Assembly: GCF_000526915.1 (NCBI RefSeq)
Contig: NZ_JAGZ01000005.1
Location: forward strand, 62,001 to 126,000
DNA: 64,000 nt
Reading direction: 5' to 3'
DNA from: Mycobacterium genavense ATCC 51234
GTDB lineage: Bacteria; Actinomycetota; Actinomycetes; Mycobacteriales; Mycobacteriaceae
Positions 18,148 to 28,928 of this stretch are shown piece by piece; position 1 is the first letter of the stretch; every line of letters begins with the position of its first letter. The notes below the pieces were generated by a model. It searched no databases. It was not told the DNA's origin and saw nothing but the letters and a program-made list of their open reading frames with translations. Made by a program: the position numbers and the translations under genes.

Positions 18148-18930
18148 GTGACTCGCGCCGAAGCATCCGCCATCAATTTGGGATTGGCCGGCTGCGTGGT
18201 CCTGGTCACGGGCGGCGTCCGCGGGGTGGGCGCCGGAATCAGCGCGGTGTTCGCCGAGCAGGGTGCGACCGTGATCACTTGCGCCCGCCGTGCCGTCGAG
18301 GGCCTGCCGTACGAGTTTCATCCGTGCGACGTCCGCGACGAGGAAGCGGTCCAGGCGTTGATCGACGTTATCGTGCAGCAGCACGGACGACTCGACGTTG
18401 TGGTCAACAACGCCGGCGGATCGCCCTACGTGCTGACCGCGGAGTCCAGCTCCAAATTCAACCGAAAGATTATCGAGCTCAATCTCATTGGCGCGCTGCT
18501 CGTTTCGCAATTCGCCAACGAGAAGATGCAGGCCCAGCCGGGCGGCGGCGCCATCGTCAACATCTGCAGCCTGAGCGGCCGGCGGCCATCGCCGGGCACC
18601 GGCGCGTACGGGGCGGCCAAGGCCGGGCTGGAAAGTCTGACGCAGACGCTGGCGGTGGAATGGGGGCCCAAGGTCCGGGTCAACGCCTGCGTGGTCGGTA
18701 TGGTCGAGACCGAACAGGCCGACCTGTTCTACGGGGATGCCGAGTCGATCGCCGCGATCTCCAAGAATGTGCCATTGGGTCGGATGGCCAAGCCCGAGGA
18801 TGTCGGTTGGGCCGCAGCCTTTTTGGCGTCCGACGCGGCGTCCTACATCAGCGGTGCCTCGCTGGAGGTGCACGGCGGTGGCGAGCCGCCGCACTATCTG
18901 GCCACCACGAACGCCAGCGCGATCAAGTAG
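18148..18930 (+). CDS. SDR family oxidoreductase (Rv3549c type)
   Basis: A 260-residue classical short-chain dehydrogenase: VTGGVRGVGAG cofactor loop (about residues 20-30), NNAGG, catalytic Ser in NICSLSG and YGAAKAG. The GTG at 18148 lies 15 bases after the KstR2 operator. It belongs to the KstR2 regulon by position; its exact step in HIP degradation is not established. It is followed after 14 bases (with AGGAGA) by a second SDR. Confidence 0.88.
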   Translation: MTRAEASAINLGLAGCVVLVTGGVRGVGAGISAVFAEQGATVITCARRAVEGLPYEFHPCDVRDEEAVQALIDVIVQQHGRLDVVVNNAGGSPYVLTAESSSKFNRKIIELNLIGALLVSQFANEKMQAQPGGGAIVNICSLSGRRPSPGTGAYGAAKAGLESLTQTLAVEWGPKVRVNACVVGMVETEQADLFYGDAESIAAISKNVPLGRMAKPEDVGWAAAFLASDAASYISGASLEVHGGGEPPHYLATTNASAIK

Positions 18931-18944
18931 AGGAGACAACAACT

Positions 18945-19850
18945 ATGGGACTGGTCGACGGCCGGGTCGTCATCGTCACAGGAGCCGGCGGCGGGATCGG
19001 CCGCGTGCATGCGCTGGCCTTCGCGGCCGAAGGCGCGCGGGTGGTCGTCAACGACATCGGCGTGGGTCTGGACGGATCACCGGCAACCGGCGGCAGTGCC
19101 GCGCAGGCCGTGGTCGACGAGATCACCGCTGCGGGTGGCGAAGCCGTCGCCGACGGCTCGAACATCGCGGACTGGAACCAAGCGGCCCAGCTGATCCAGA
19201 CCGCGGTCGACACGTTCGGCGGGCTGGACGTCCTGGTCAACAACGCCGGCATCGTGCGCGACCGGATGATGGCCAACACCAGTGAGGAAGAGTTCGACGC
19301 CGTCATCGCCGTGCACCTCAAGGGACATTTCGCCACGATGCGCCACGCCGCGGCGTATTGGCGCGGGCTCTCCAAAGAGGGCAAAACCGTTGACGCACGG
19401 ATCATTAACACCAGCTCGGGTGCGGGCCTGCAGGGCAGTGTCGGGCAGGGCAACTACAGCGCCGCCAAGGCCGGCATCGCGGCGATGACGCTGGTCGCCG
19501 CGGCCGAGATGGGCCGCTACGGGGTCACGGTCAACGCGATCGCGCCGTCGGCCCGCACCCGCATGACCGAGACGGTCTTCGCCGAGATGATGGCGACGCA
19601 GGACCAGGCTTTCGACGCGATGGCACCGGAAAACGTGTCGCCCCTGGTGGTTTGGCTGGGCAGCGTCGAATCCCGCGATGTCACCGGCAAGGTGTTCGAA
19701 GTCGAGGGCGGCAAGATCCGCGTCGCCGAGGGCTGGGCGCACGGCCCGCAGATCGACAAGGGCGCGCGGTGGGATCCCGCCGAGCTCGGGCCCGTCGTCG
19801 CCGACCTGCTGGCCAAGGCGCGGCCGCCGGTCCCCGTCTACGGGGCCTAA
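18945..19850 (+). CDS. SDR family oxidoreductase (Rv3548c type, hydroxyacyl-CoA dehydrogenase-like)
   Basis: A 301-residue SDR with a C-terminal extension typical of the dehydrogenase unit of multifunctional beta-oxidation enzymes. VTGAGGGIGRVHA is the cofactor loop, then NNAGIVRDRMM, Ser in NTSSGAGLQG and YSAAKAG. It resembles hsd4A further along the window (both share NNAGI.RDRM and VNAI/ANAI.P.ARTxMT), so it is probably a hydroxyacyl-CoA dehydrogenase, here in the KstR2 unit. ATG 18945 follows AGGAGA. A 62-bp palindromic repeat begins nine bases after its stop. Confidence 0.88.
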   Translation: MGLVDGRVVIVTGAGGGIGRVHALAFAAEGARVVVNDIGVGLDGSPATGGSAAQAVVDEITAAGGEAVADGSNIADWNQAAQLIQTAVDTFGGLDVLVNNAGIVRDRMMANTSEEEFDAVIAVHLKGHFATMRHAAAYWRGLSKEGKTVDARIINTSSGAGLQGSVGQGNYSAAKAGIAAMTLVAAAEMGRYGVTVNAIAPSARTRMTETVFAEMMATQDQAFDAMAPENVSPLVVWLGSVESRDVTGKVFEVEGGKIRVAEGWAHGPQIDKGARWDPAELGPVVADLLAKARPPVPVYGA

Positions 19851-19858
19851 CCAGCCAG

Positions 19859-19920
19859 CGCCGAACGTGCTGTGGTGGCGCGATTTTCGTCGATTTGTCG
19901 CCACCAGAGCACGTTCGGCG
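19859..19920. repeat. 62-bp palindromic repeat, copy A
   Basis: Two 22-bp arms (19859-19880 and 19899-19920; 21 of 22 bases complementary) enclose an 18-base T-rich loop. It lies between two convergent genes, where it could end transcription from both sides. Copies at 48283 and 49207 have the same arm and loop lengths. Confidence 0.92.
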
Positions 19921-19930
19921 AAGACGCGGC

Positions 19931-20771
<841 letters not shown>

Positions 20772-20775
20772 TGCG

Positions 20776-21948
<1,173 letters not shown>

Positions 21949-21949
21949 C

Positions 21950-21963
21950 TAGAACACGTTTCA
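21950..21963. promoter_or_regulatory. KstR operator, fadA5 promoter
   Basis: TAGAACACGTTTCA keeps the AAC-nn-GTT core of the KstR consensus TnnAACnnGTTnnA and lies just upstream of the fadA5 ATG. Confidence 0.9.
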
Positions 21964-22027
21964 TTAATCTGACAAGCGAGGATGGTGACCTGCCTTTATC
22001 TGCCCAGAGGTCGTGTTTTACTGGAAC

Positions 22028-22041
22028 TAGAACACGTTGCA
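22028..22041. promoter_or_regulatory. KstR operator, cyp125 promoter
   Basis: TAGAACACGTTGCA fits TnnAACnnGTTnnA and starts 33 bases before the cyp125 ATG. It is a second, separate site in the fadA5-cyp125 gap. Confidence 0.9.
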
Positions 22042-22060
22042 ATTGAGGAGCGCACCCTAA

Positions 22061-23311
22061 ATGGCACCCCCCAACATTCCCGCAGACTTCGACTTCCTTG
22101 ACCCCGACGTCAACCTCGCCGGGCTGCCCGTCAAGGAACTCGCCCAGCTACGCAAGGCCGAGCCGATCCACTGGGTCGACATCCCGGACGGTTCGGGCGG
22201 CTTCGAGGACTACGGCTACTGGATCGTCACCAAGCACGCCGACGCCAAAGAGGTGTCGCGCCGCAGCGACGTCTTCTCCAGCTGGCTGAACGGCGCGATT
22301 CCGACCTGGCCGCCCGAGATGAAGCGCGACCAGGTCGAACTGCAGCGCAGCGTGATGCTCAACATGGACGCCCCCCGCCACACCCGGCTGCACAAGATCA
22401 TCTCCCGCGGGTTTACGCCACGGGCCATCGGACGACTGGAGGCCGAACTGTCCCAGCGCGCCGAGAACATCGCCAAGAGCGCTGCGGCGGAGGGTGGTGG
22501 CGACTTTGTCGAACAGGTCTCGTGCGAGCTGCCGCTGCAGGCCATCGCGGGGCTGTTCGGTGTCCCGCAGGAGGACCGCGACAAGCTGTTCCGCTGGTCC
22601 AACGAGATGACCGGCGGCACCGACCCCGAGTACGCCACCGTCGACTCCGCGCAGTCGTCGATGGAACTGATCGCCTACGCCATGGCGATGGCTGAGGAGC
22701 GCGGGAAGAACCCCACCGACGACATCGTCGCCACGCTCATCCAGGCCGACATCGACGGCGAGAAGCTCTCCGACGACGAGTTCGGGTTTTTCGTGGTGAT
22801 GCTCGCGGTGGCCGGTAACGAGACCACCCGCAACTCGATCACGCACGGCATGATCGCATTCGCCAACAACCCCGATCAGTGGGAGCTGTTCAAGAAGGAA
22901 CGGCCCACCACCGCGGCCGACGAGATCATCCGGTGGGCCACACCGGTTTCGGCGTTCCAGCGCATCGCGAACGAGGATGTCGAGTTGGGTGGCGTGCTGA
23001 TCAAGAAGGGGCAGCGGGTGGTGATGTCCTACCGGTCGGCCAACTTCGACGAAGAAGTCTTCGACGACCCACACACCTTCAACATCCTGCGCGACCCGAA
23101 TCCGCACGTCGGCTTCGGCGGCACCGGGGCGCATTACTGCATCGGCGCGAACTTGGCCCGCATGACGATCAACCTGATCTTCAACGCGGTCGCCGATCAT
23201 ATGCCGGATATCGCGTCGGCCGGCGAACCCGAGCGGCTACGGTCAGGGTGGCTTAACGGCATCAAGCACTGGCAGGTCGACTACACGGGAAAGAGTGCGG
23301 TGACGTCTTAA
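22061..23311 (+). CDS. cyp125: cytochrome P450 CYP125 (sterol C26/C27 monooxygenase)
   Basis: A 416-residue P450. The I-helix oxygen motif is AVAGNETTRN, the K-helix is ADEIIRWA and the haem loop is GFGGTGAHYCIGANLAR with axial Cys at about residue 360. CYP125 oxidises the terminal methyl of cholest-4-en-3-one to the acid, starting side-chain degradation. ATG 22061 has GAGGAG upstream. First gene of an operon with fadE28, fadE29, chsH2, chsH1 and ltp2; its TAA overlaps the fadE28 ATG by one base. Confidence 0.96.
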   Translation: MAPPNIPADFDFLDPDVNLAGLPVKELAQLRKAEPIHWVDIPDGSGGFEDYGYWIVTKHADAKEVSRRSDVFSSWLNGAIPTWPPEMKRDQVELQRSVMLNMDAPRHTRLHKIISRGFTPRAIGRLEAELSQRAENIAKSAAAEGGGDFVEQVSCELPLQAIAGLFGVPQEDRDKLFRWSNEMTGGTDPEYATVDSAQSSMELIAYAMAMAEERGKNPTDDIVATLIQADIDGEKLSDDEFGFFVVMLAVAGNETTRNSITHGMIAFANNPDQWELFKKERPTTAADEIIRWATPVSAFQRIANEDVELGGVLIKKGQRVVMSYRSANFDEEVFDDPHTFNILRDPNPHVGFGGTGAHYCIGANLARMTINLIFNAVADHMPDIASAGEPERLRSGWLNGIKHWQVDYTGKSAVTS

Positions 23312-24324
23312 TGGACTTCGATCTCACTGCGACGCAACAAGCCGTCGCGGATGTGGCTACGTCGGTACTGGAAAGGGATTTGGGCTGGGACGCTTTGGTC
23401 AGCGGGGGTGTGACGGCGCTCCCGGTGCCCGAGCGTCTCGGCGGCGACGGTGTCGGGCTGCCCGAGGTCGCCACGGTGCTGACCGAGGTGGGTCGGCACG
23501 GCGCCGTCACGCCGGCACTGGCCACCCTGGGCTTCGGCGTGCTGCCGCTACTCGACCTGGCTACCGATGAACAGCAGGACCGGTTCATGGCGGGCGTGCC
23601 CAAGGGCACGGTGCTGACCGCGGCGCTCAACGAGCCCGGCCGGGCGCTACCGGACCGGCCCGGCACCACCTTCGCGGACGGTCGGCTGTCGGGCACCAAA
23701 GTCGCTGTAGCCTATGCCGAGCAAGCCGAGTGGATCATCGTGACGGCCGACACCGCGGTCGTCGTGGTATCGCCGAAGGCCGAGGGCGTGGAGCTGGTCC
23801 GAACCCCGTCGTCGACCGGCGCCGCGGAGTACACGGTGACGTTCGCCGCGGTCGCGGTTCCCGACACCGACGTGCTGGCCGGCGCCACCGCGCGCCGCGT
23901 CAACGAGCTGGCATTGGCGGCGATCGGCGCCTTCACCGACGGACTGGTGGCCGGTGCGCTGCGGTTGACGGCCGACTACGTGGCCGGGCGCAAGCAGTTC
24001 GGCAAGCTGCTGTCGACCTTCCAGACCGTGGCCGCGCAGCTGGCTCAGGTCTACATCGCTTCGCGCACCATCGATTTGGCGGCGAAGTCGGTGGTCTGGC
24101 GGCTGTCCGAAGGCCGGGACGCCGACGACGACCTAGACGTGCTCGGCTACTGGATCACGTCGCAGGCCCCACCGGTGATGCAGACCTGCCACCACCTGCA
24201 CGGCGGCATGGGAATGGACATCACCTACCCCATGCACCGGTACTACTCCACGATCAAGGACCTGTCCCGGCTGCTGGGCGGGTCGTCTCATCGCCTCGAC
24301 CTGGTGGGAGCGCAATGTTCATAG
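23311..24324 (+). CDS. fadE28: acyl-CoA dehydrogenase subunit FadE28 (ChsE2)
   Basis: A 337-residue acyl-CoA dehydrogenase subunit that pairs with FadE29 as ChsE1-ChsE2, which desaturates the three-carbon side chain of the C22 intermediate. The C-terminal half is recognisable (ADYVAGRKQFGKLLSTFQTVAAQLAQ, CHHLHGGMGMDITYPMHRY). The ATG at 23311 overlaps cyp125, and its end overlaps fadE29 by ten bases. Intact. Confidence 0.92.
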   Translation: MDFDLTATQQAVADVATSVLERDLGWDALVSGGVTALPVPERLGGDGVGLPEVATVLTEVGRHGAVTPALATLGFGVLPLLDLATDEQQDRFMAGVPKGTVLTAALNEPGRALPDRPGTTFADGRLSGTKVAVAYAEQAEWIIVTADTAVVVVSPKAEGVELVRTPSSTGAAEYTVTFAAVAVPDTDVLAGATARRVNELALAAIGAFTDGLVAGALRLTADYVAGRKQFGKLLSTFQTVAAQLAQVYIASRTIDLAAKSVVWRLSEGRDADDDLDVLGYWITSQAPPVMQTCHHLHGGMGMDITYPMHRYYSTIKDLSRLLGGSSHRLDLVGAQCS

Positions 24325-25478
24325 ACCTGACTCCCGAGCAGCGCCAGCTGCAAGCGGAGCTTCGCGAATACTTCTCGAACCTGATCTCGCCCGAAGAGGC
24401 GAAAGCCATGGAGTCCGACCGCCACAACGAGGCCTATCGCGCGGTGATCCGCCGGATGGGCCAGGATCGCAAGCTCGGCGTCGGATGGCCAAAGGAGTTC
24501 GGCGGCTTGGGTTTCGGCCCGATCGAGCAGTCGATCTTCGTCAACGAGGCGCATCGGGCCGACGTGCCGCTGCCCGCGGTCACGTTGCAGACCGTCGGAC
24601 CGACCCTGCAGCAATACGGCAGCGAGCTGCAGAAGAAGAAGTTCCTGCCCGCTATTCTCGCCGGCGAGGTGCACTTCGCGATCGGTTACACCGAGCCGGA
24701 GGCCGGCACCGACTTGGCATCGCTGCGAACCACCGCGGTGCGCCAGGGCGACGAGTACATCGTCAACGGCCAGAAGGTCTTCACCACCGGCGCCCACGAC
24801 GCCGACTACGTCTGGCTGGCCTGTCGCACCGACCCGGAAGCCGTTAAGCACAAGGGCATCTCGATCCTGATCGTTGACACCAAGGATCCGGGCTACTCCT
24901 GGACGCCGATCATCCTGTCCGACGGGGCCCACCACACCAACGCCACCTACTACAACGACGTGCGGGTGCCCGCCGACATGCTCGTCGGCGAGGAGAACGG
25001 TGGATGGCGGCTGATCACCACCCAGCTCAACAACGAGCGGGTGATGCTCGGCCCGGCCGGCCGTACCGCCGGCATCTACGACCGGTTGCACGCCTGGGCG
25101 TCCAAGCCCGGCGGTGACGGCGTCACGCCGATCGACCACTCCGACGTCAAGCGGGCGCTCGGTGAGATCTACTCGATGTGGCGGATCAACGAGTTGCTCA
25201 ACTGGCAGGTCGCCGCCGCCGGTGAGGAAATCAACGTGGCCGATGCCGCGTCGACGAAAGTCTTTGGGACCGAGAGCATTCAGTACATCGGCCGCCTCGC
25301 CGAGGAGATCGTCGGCAAATACGGCAACCCCGCGGAGTCGGACACCGCCGAGCTGCTGCAGTGGCTCGACTCGCAGACCAAGCGCAATCTGGTGATCACC
25401 TTCGGTGGAGGCGTGAACGAAGTGATGCGGGAAATGATCGCGGCGGCCGGCCTCAAAGTGCCGAGGGTGCCTCGATGA
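24315..25478 (+). CDS. fadE29: acyl-CoA dehydrogenase subunit FadE29 (ChsE1)
   Basis: A 387-residue acyl-CoA dehydrogenase, partner of FadE28. The FAD/substrate motif GYTEPEAGTDLASLRT, NGQKVFTTGAHDADY and the C-terminal ITFGGGVNEVMREMI are clear. The start ATG 24315 lies within the fadE28 end, and its TGA overlaps the chsH2 ATG. The same architecture in fadE26 is interrupted elsewhere in this window, but this copy is intact. Confidence 0.92.
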   Translation: MFIDLTPEQRQLQAELREYFSNLISPEEAKAMESDRHNEAYRAVIRRMGQDRKLGVGWPKEFGGLGFGPIEQSIFVNEAHRADVPLPAVTLQTVGPTLQQYGSELQKKKFLPAILAGEVHFAIGYTEPEAGTDLASLRTTAVRQGDEYIVNGQKVFTTGAHDADYVWLACRTDPEAVKHKGISILIVDTKDPGYSWTPIILSDGAHHTNATYYNDVRVPADMLVGEENGGWRLITTQLNNERVMLGPAGRTAGIYDRLHAWASKPGGDGVTPIDHSDVKRALGEIYSMWRINELLNWQVAAAGEEINVADAASTKVFGTESIQYIGRLAEEIVGKYGNPAESDTAELLQWLDSQTKRNLVITFGGGVNEVMREMIAAAGLKVPRVPR

Positions 25479-26425
25479 CCGACATCAAAGAAGCGGTGGC
25501 GCAGATCGCCGCTACCGTCGTCGCCGCGCCGCGCGATGCCCGGGATCCGGTGAACCAGCCGATCATCAATAACTGGGTCGAGGCCCTCGGCGACCGCAAC
25601 CCGATCTACACCGACGAGGACGCCGCCAAGGCCGCCGGCCACCCGGGGATCGTGGCCCCGCCGGCCATGATTCAGGTGTGGACGATGTTCGGGCAGGGCG
25701 GTGAGCGCCCGACCGACGACCCCATGGGCCCGATCATGCAGTTGTTCGACGACGCCGGATACATCGGCGTGGTCGCCACCAACTGCGAGCAGACCTACCA
25801 CCGCTATCTGCGTCCCGGTGAGCGGGTCACGATCCATTCTGAGATGCGCGACGTCGTCGGCCCCAAGCAGACCGGGCTCGGTGAGGGCTGGTTCATCAAC
25901 CAGCACATCACCTGGCGGGTCGGCGACGAGGACGTCGCCGAGATGGCTTGGCGTATCCTGAAATTCAAGCCGCGCGAGGATGCTTCGGCGTCGTCGGTCC
26001 CGGAGGACCTGGACGCCGACGCCATGATGCGTCCGGCACTGTCACGTGACACCGCATTCTTCTGGGAAGGCGTAAAGGCACACGAGTTGCGCATCCAGCG
26101 CCGGCCCGACGGCAGCCTGCAACACCCGCCGGTTCCGGCCGTGTGGCAGGACAAGGCCGATCCCATCGACTACGTGGTTGCCAGCGGACGCGGCACGCTG
26201 TACAGCTACGTCGTGCACCACGCGCCGAAGGTGCCCGGACGCACGCTGCCCTTCGTGATCGCGCTGGTCGAACTCGAAGAGGGCGTTCGTATGCTCGGCG
26301 AACTGCGCGGCGCCGACCACGCCGAAATCAAAATCGGGATGCCGGTTCGCGCAACGTATATCGACTTCCCGGCCGGTGAATCCGGCCCGGAGTGGAGCCT
26401 GTACGCCTGGGAGCCGGACGCATGA
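25475..26425 (+). CDS. chsH2: MaoC-DUF35 hydratase/aldolase-partner ChsH2
   Basis: A 316-residue two-domain protein. The N-terminal MaoC-like half (about residues 1-180; NNWVEALGDRNPIYTDE, EQTYHRYLRPGERV) forms the enoyl-CoA hydratase with ChsH1. The C-terminal DUF35 OB-fold (about 195-316; VVASGRGTLYSYVVHHAP, LVELEEGVRMLGEL) docks Ltp2 to make the retro-aldolase. It acts on the C22 side-chain intermediate. ATG 25475 overlaps the fadE29 stop. Confidence 0.92.
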   Translation: MTDIKEAVAQIAATVVAAPRDARDPVNQPIINNWVEALGDRNPIYTDEDAAKAAGHPGIVAPPAMIQVWTMFGQGGERPTDDPMGPIMQLFDDAGYIGVVATNCEQTYHRYLRPGERVTIHSEMRDVVGPKQTGLGEGWFINQHITWRVGDEDVAEMAWRILKFKPREDASASSVPEDLDADAMMRPALSRDTAFFWEGVKAHELRIQRRPDGSLQHPPVPAVWQDKADPIDYVVASGRGTLYSYVVHHAPKVPGRTLPFVIALVELEEGVRMLGELRGADHAEIKIGMPVRATYIDFPAGESGPEWSLYAWEPDA

Positions 26426-26823
26426 GCGCACCTGTTGTAGAAGTCGGCACCACCCTGCCCGAACTTAAGCTGGAGGGTACGCCGACTTTCATCATCTCAA
26501 CAGCATTGGCCACCAGGGACTTTCAGGATGTGCACCATGACCGGGACCTGGCGCAGGCCAAGGGTTCCAAGGACATCTTCGTCAACATCCTGACCGACAC
26601 CGGACTGGTGCAGCGGTATGTCACCGACTGGGCGGGGCCGACAGCGCGGATCAAATCGATCGGGCTGCGGCTCGGCGTGCCGTGGTACGCCTACGACACC
26701 GTCACGTTTTCCGGCGAGGTGATCGCCGTCGACGACGGCCTGATCACGTTGAAGGTGTTCGGCCGCAACAGCCTTGGCGACCACGTCATCGCGAACGTGA
26801 CGTTGACGATCGGGGGCGCATAG
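26422..26823 (+). CDS. chsH1: MaoC-like hydratase subunit ChsH1
   Basis: A 133-residue single hot-dog domain. It has the hydratase-type active-site segment DFQDVHHDRDLAQAKGSKD (about residues 34-52), so it is the catalytic partner of ChsH2. It overlaps the chsH2 stop by four bases, and its TAG is followed immediately by the ltp2 ATG. Confidence 0.92.
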   Translation: MSAPVVEVGTTLPELKLEGTPTFIISTALATRDFQDVHHDRDLAQAKGSKDIFVNILTDTGLVQRYVTDWAGPTARIKSIGLRLGVPWYAYDTVTFSGEVIAVDDGLITLKVFGRNSLGDHVIANVTLTIGGA

Positions 26824-28005
26824 ATGTCAGCGGGCTTATTGAACGGCCGAGCCGCGATCGTCGGCATCGGTGCCACCGACTTCTCCAAGGACTCCGGCCG
26901 CAGCGAGCTTCGCCTGGCCGCCGAAGCGGTTCTCGATGCGTTGGACGACGCCGGGTTGAGCCCGTCGGATGTCGACGGCCTGACCACGTTCACGATGGAC
27001 ACCAACAACGAGACCGCGGTGGCCCGCGCGACCGGCATCGGTGACCTGAAGTTCTTCGCCCAGACGGGCTACGGCGGCGGTGCGGCGTGCGGGACCATCC
27101 TGCACGCGGCGATGGCCGTCGCGACCGGGGTGGCCGACGTCGTCGTGGCATACCGCGCGTTCAACGAACGGTCCGGCATGCGGTTCGGCCAGGTGCAGAC
27201 CCGGTTGGTGGGAAATGCTGGCGTGCAGGCCGATTCGACCGCTGCCGACAACTCCTTCTCGTATCCGCACGGGCTGTCGACGCCGGCGGCGCAGGTCGCG
27301 ATGATCGCTCAGCGGTACATGCACTGGTCCGGCGCGACCAGTCGGGACTTCGGCGCGATTTCGGTGGCCGACCGCAGGCACGCGGCCAAGAACCCGAAGG
27401 CTTACTTCTACGAGAAGCCGATAACCATTGAGGATCACCAGAATTCGCGGTGGATCGCCGAGCCGCTACGGCTGCTGGACTGCTGCCAGGAGACCGACGG
27501 GGCGGTCGCAATCGTGGTGACCTCGGCGGAGCGGTCGAAGGATCTCAAGCAGCGACCGGTGATCATCGAGGCCGCTGCCCAGGGTTCCAGCCCTGACCAG
27601 TACACGATGGTCAGCTACTACCGCCCCGAGTTGGGTCTGCCCGAGATGGGACTGGTCGGCCAGCAGATGTGGCAGCAATCCGGTCTGAAGCCGACCGACA
27701 TCCAGACCGCGATCCTCTACGACCACTTCACGCCCTTCACGCTGATTCAGTTGGAGGAGTTGGGTTTCTGCGGCCGCGGCGAGGCCAAGGACTTCATTGC
27801 CAACGGTGCTGTCGAGATCGGCGGCCGGCTGCCCATCAACACCCACGGCGGTCAGCTGGGCGAGGCCTACATCCACGGCATGAACGGCATCGCGGAGGGT
27901 GTGCGGCAACTCCGGGGGACCTCGGTGAACCCGGTGCCCGACGTCGAGCACGTACTCGTCACCGCCGGAACCGGTGTCCCGACCTCCGGCCTGATCCTTG
28001 GCTAG
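26824..28005 (+). CDS. ltp2: thiolase-like aldolase Ltp2
   Basis: A 393-residue thiolase-superfamily protein of the SCP-x type. The C-terminal NTHGGQLGEAYIHGMNGIAEG and the region YDHFTPFTLIQLEELGFCGRGE are typical. With the DUF35 domain of ChsH2 it cleaves the 17-hydroxy three-carbon side chain to androstenedione and propionyl-CoA. Last gene of the cyp125 operon; the ATG abuts the chsH1 stop. Confidence 0.93.
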   Translation: MSAGLLNGRAAIVGIGATDFSKDSGRSELRLAAEAVLDALDDAGLSPSDVDGLTTFTMDTNNETAVARATGIGDLKFFAQTGYGGGAACGTILHAAMAVATGVADVVVAYRAFNERSGMRFGQVQTRLVGNAGVQADSTAADNSFSYPHGLSTPAAQVAMIAQRYMHWSGATSRDFGAISVADRRHAAKNPKAYFYEKPITIEDHQNSRWIAEPLRLLDCCQETDGAVAIVVTSAERSKDLKQRPVIIEAAAQGSSPDQYTMVSYYRPELGLPEMGLVGQQMWQQSGLKPTDIQTAILYDHFTPFTLIQLEELGFCGRGEAKDFIANGAVEIGGRLPINTHGGQLGEAYIHGMNGIAEGVRQLRGTSVNPVPDVEHVLVTAGTGVPTSGLILG

Positions 28006-28016
28006 CCTCCTGATCT

Positions 28017-28048
28017 CGCCGAACGTGAACCTAGCCGCGCGTTCGGCG
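28017..28048. terminator. inverted repeat between convergent ltp2 and chsH3
   Basis: Nine-base arms CGCCGAACG (28017-28025) and CGTTCGGCG (28040-28048) around a 14-base loop, between convergent stops at 28005 and 28060. The arms equal the outer ends of the 62-bp palindromic repeats, so it may be a degenerate member acting as a bidirectional terminator. No T tract follows. Confidence 0.55.
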
Positions 28049-28059
28049 CAAATAAGAGC

Positions 28060-28927
28060 CTAGGCAGGTACCAGTTCGACGCCGCCGAGCACCACTGCGT
28101 TGTCGCGCGACGGCGCGACGACGCCAGCCACGAAACGGCCGTCCTCTTTCCAGACGTTGACGCGCAACGTCTCGCCGGGATACGCCACACCGGCAAAGCG
28201 TGCGCCGTAGGCAGAGACCGCGCTAGCGTCACCGTCCAGCAGCGCATCGGTGATGGCCTTACACGTCATGCCGTAGGTGCACAGCCCATGCAGAATCGGC
28301 TGGGAAAACCCTGCGGCAGCAGCGAATTCGGGGTCGGAGTGCAGCGGATTGCGGTCGCCACACAGCCGGTACAGCAGCGCTTGCTGCGGCAGGATCGGCA
28401 TGTCGAGCTCGAGATCCGGAGCCCGATCGGGCGCCGCGTCCGACGACCCGCCCCCTGACGGCCCGCGCTCACCGCCGAATCCGCCTTCGCCGCGGGCGAA
28501 GATCGACCGTCGCTGCGTCCACAGCACCGTGCCGTCCGGCGCAGACGCCGTGGTCTCGCTCCAGATCACCGCCGCCTTGCCCTTCCCAGATGTCGGTGAA
28601 GCGGGTGACGGCCGTGGCCGAACCCGATGGCGGCAGCGGCCCGGGCACCGCGATCCGCTCGCTGGCGTGCAGCACCTTGCTCAGCTCGATGTCGATGCCC
28701 GGGAACTGCACCGTCGGCGGCTTGGTCATGTGAAAAGACGCCGCAACATTGCCGAACGTCGGCAGCACCTGCGGGGTGTCGTCGACGAGGTAGCGCAGCT
28801 CGCGGGAGTCCATCGGATCGGCGCCCGCACCGAGCCCAAGGTGGTACAGCTGGATATCGCTACTGGACCAAGAGAATTCGAGCGGCTCCAGCTCGGCGGT
28901 CAGCGCGACCTCTACGTCGATCGGCAT
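28060..28927 (-). pseudogene. chsH3: MaoC-like enoyl-CoA hydratase ChsH3 (Rv3538 type), frameshifted
   Basis: A double hot-dog hydratase of about 288 residues. The N-terminal half (YHLGLGAGADPMDSRELRYL, HASERIAVPGPLPPSG) is in one frame. At about 28582-28590 the frame changes, and the rest (GKAAVIWSETT, LYRLCGDRNPLHSDPEFAAAAGF with the hydratase Asp/His pair, PILHGLCTYG) follows in another. The local bases fit either one extra G or loss of a GA dinucleotide from a WEKGK codon run. The first frame alone gives a 152-residue product lacking the catalytic domain. ATG 28927 is one base after the kstD stop, so it was co-transcribed with kstD. Confidence 0.85.
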
Positions 28928-28928
28928 G

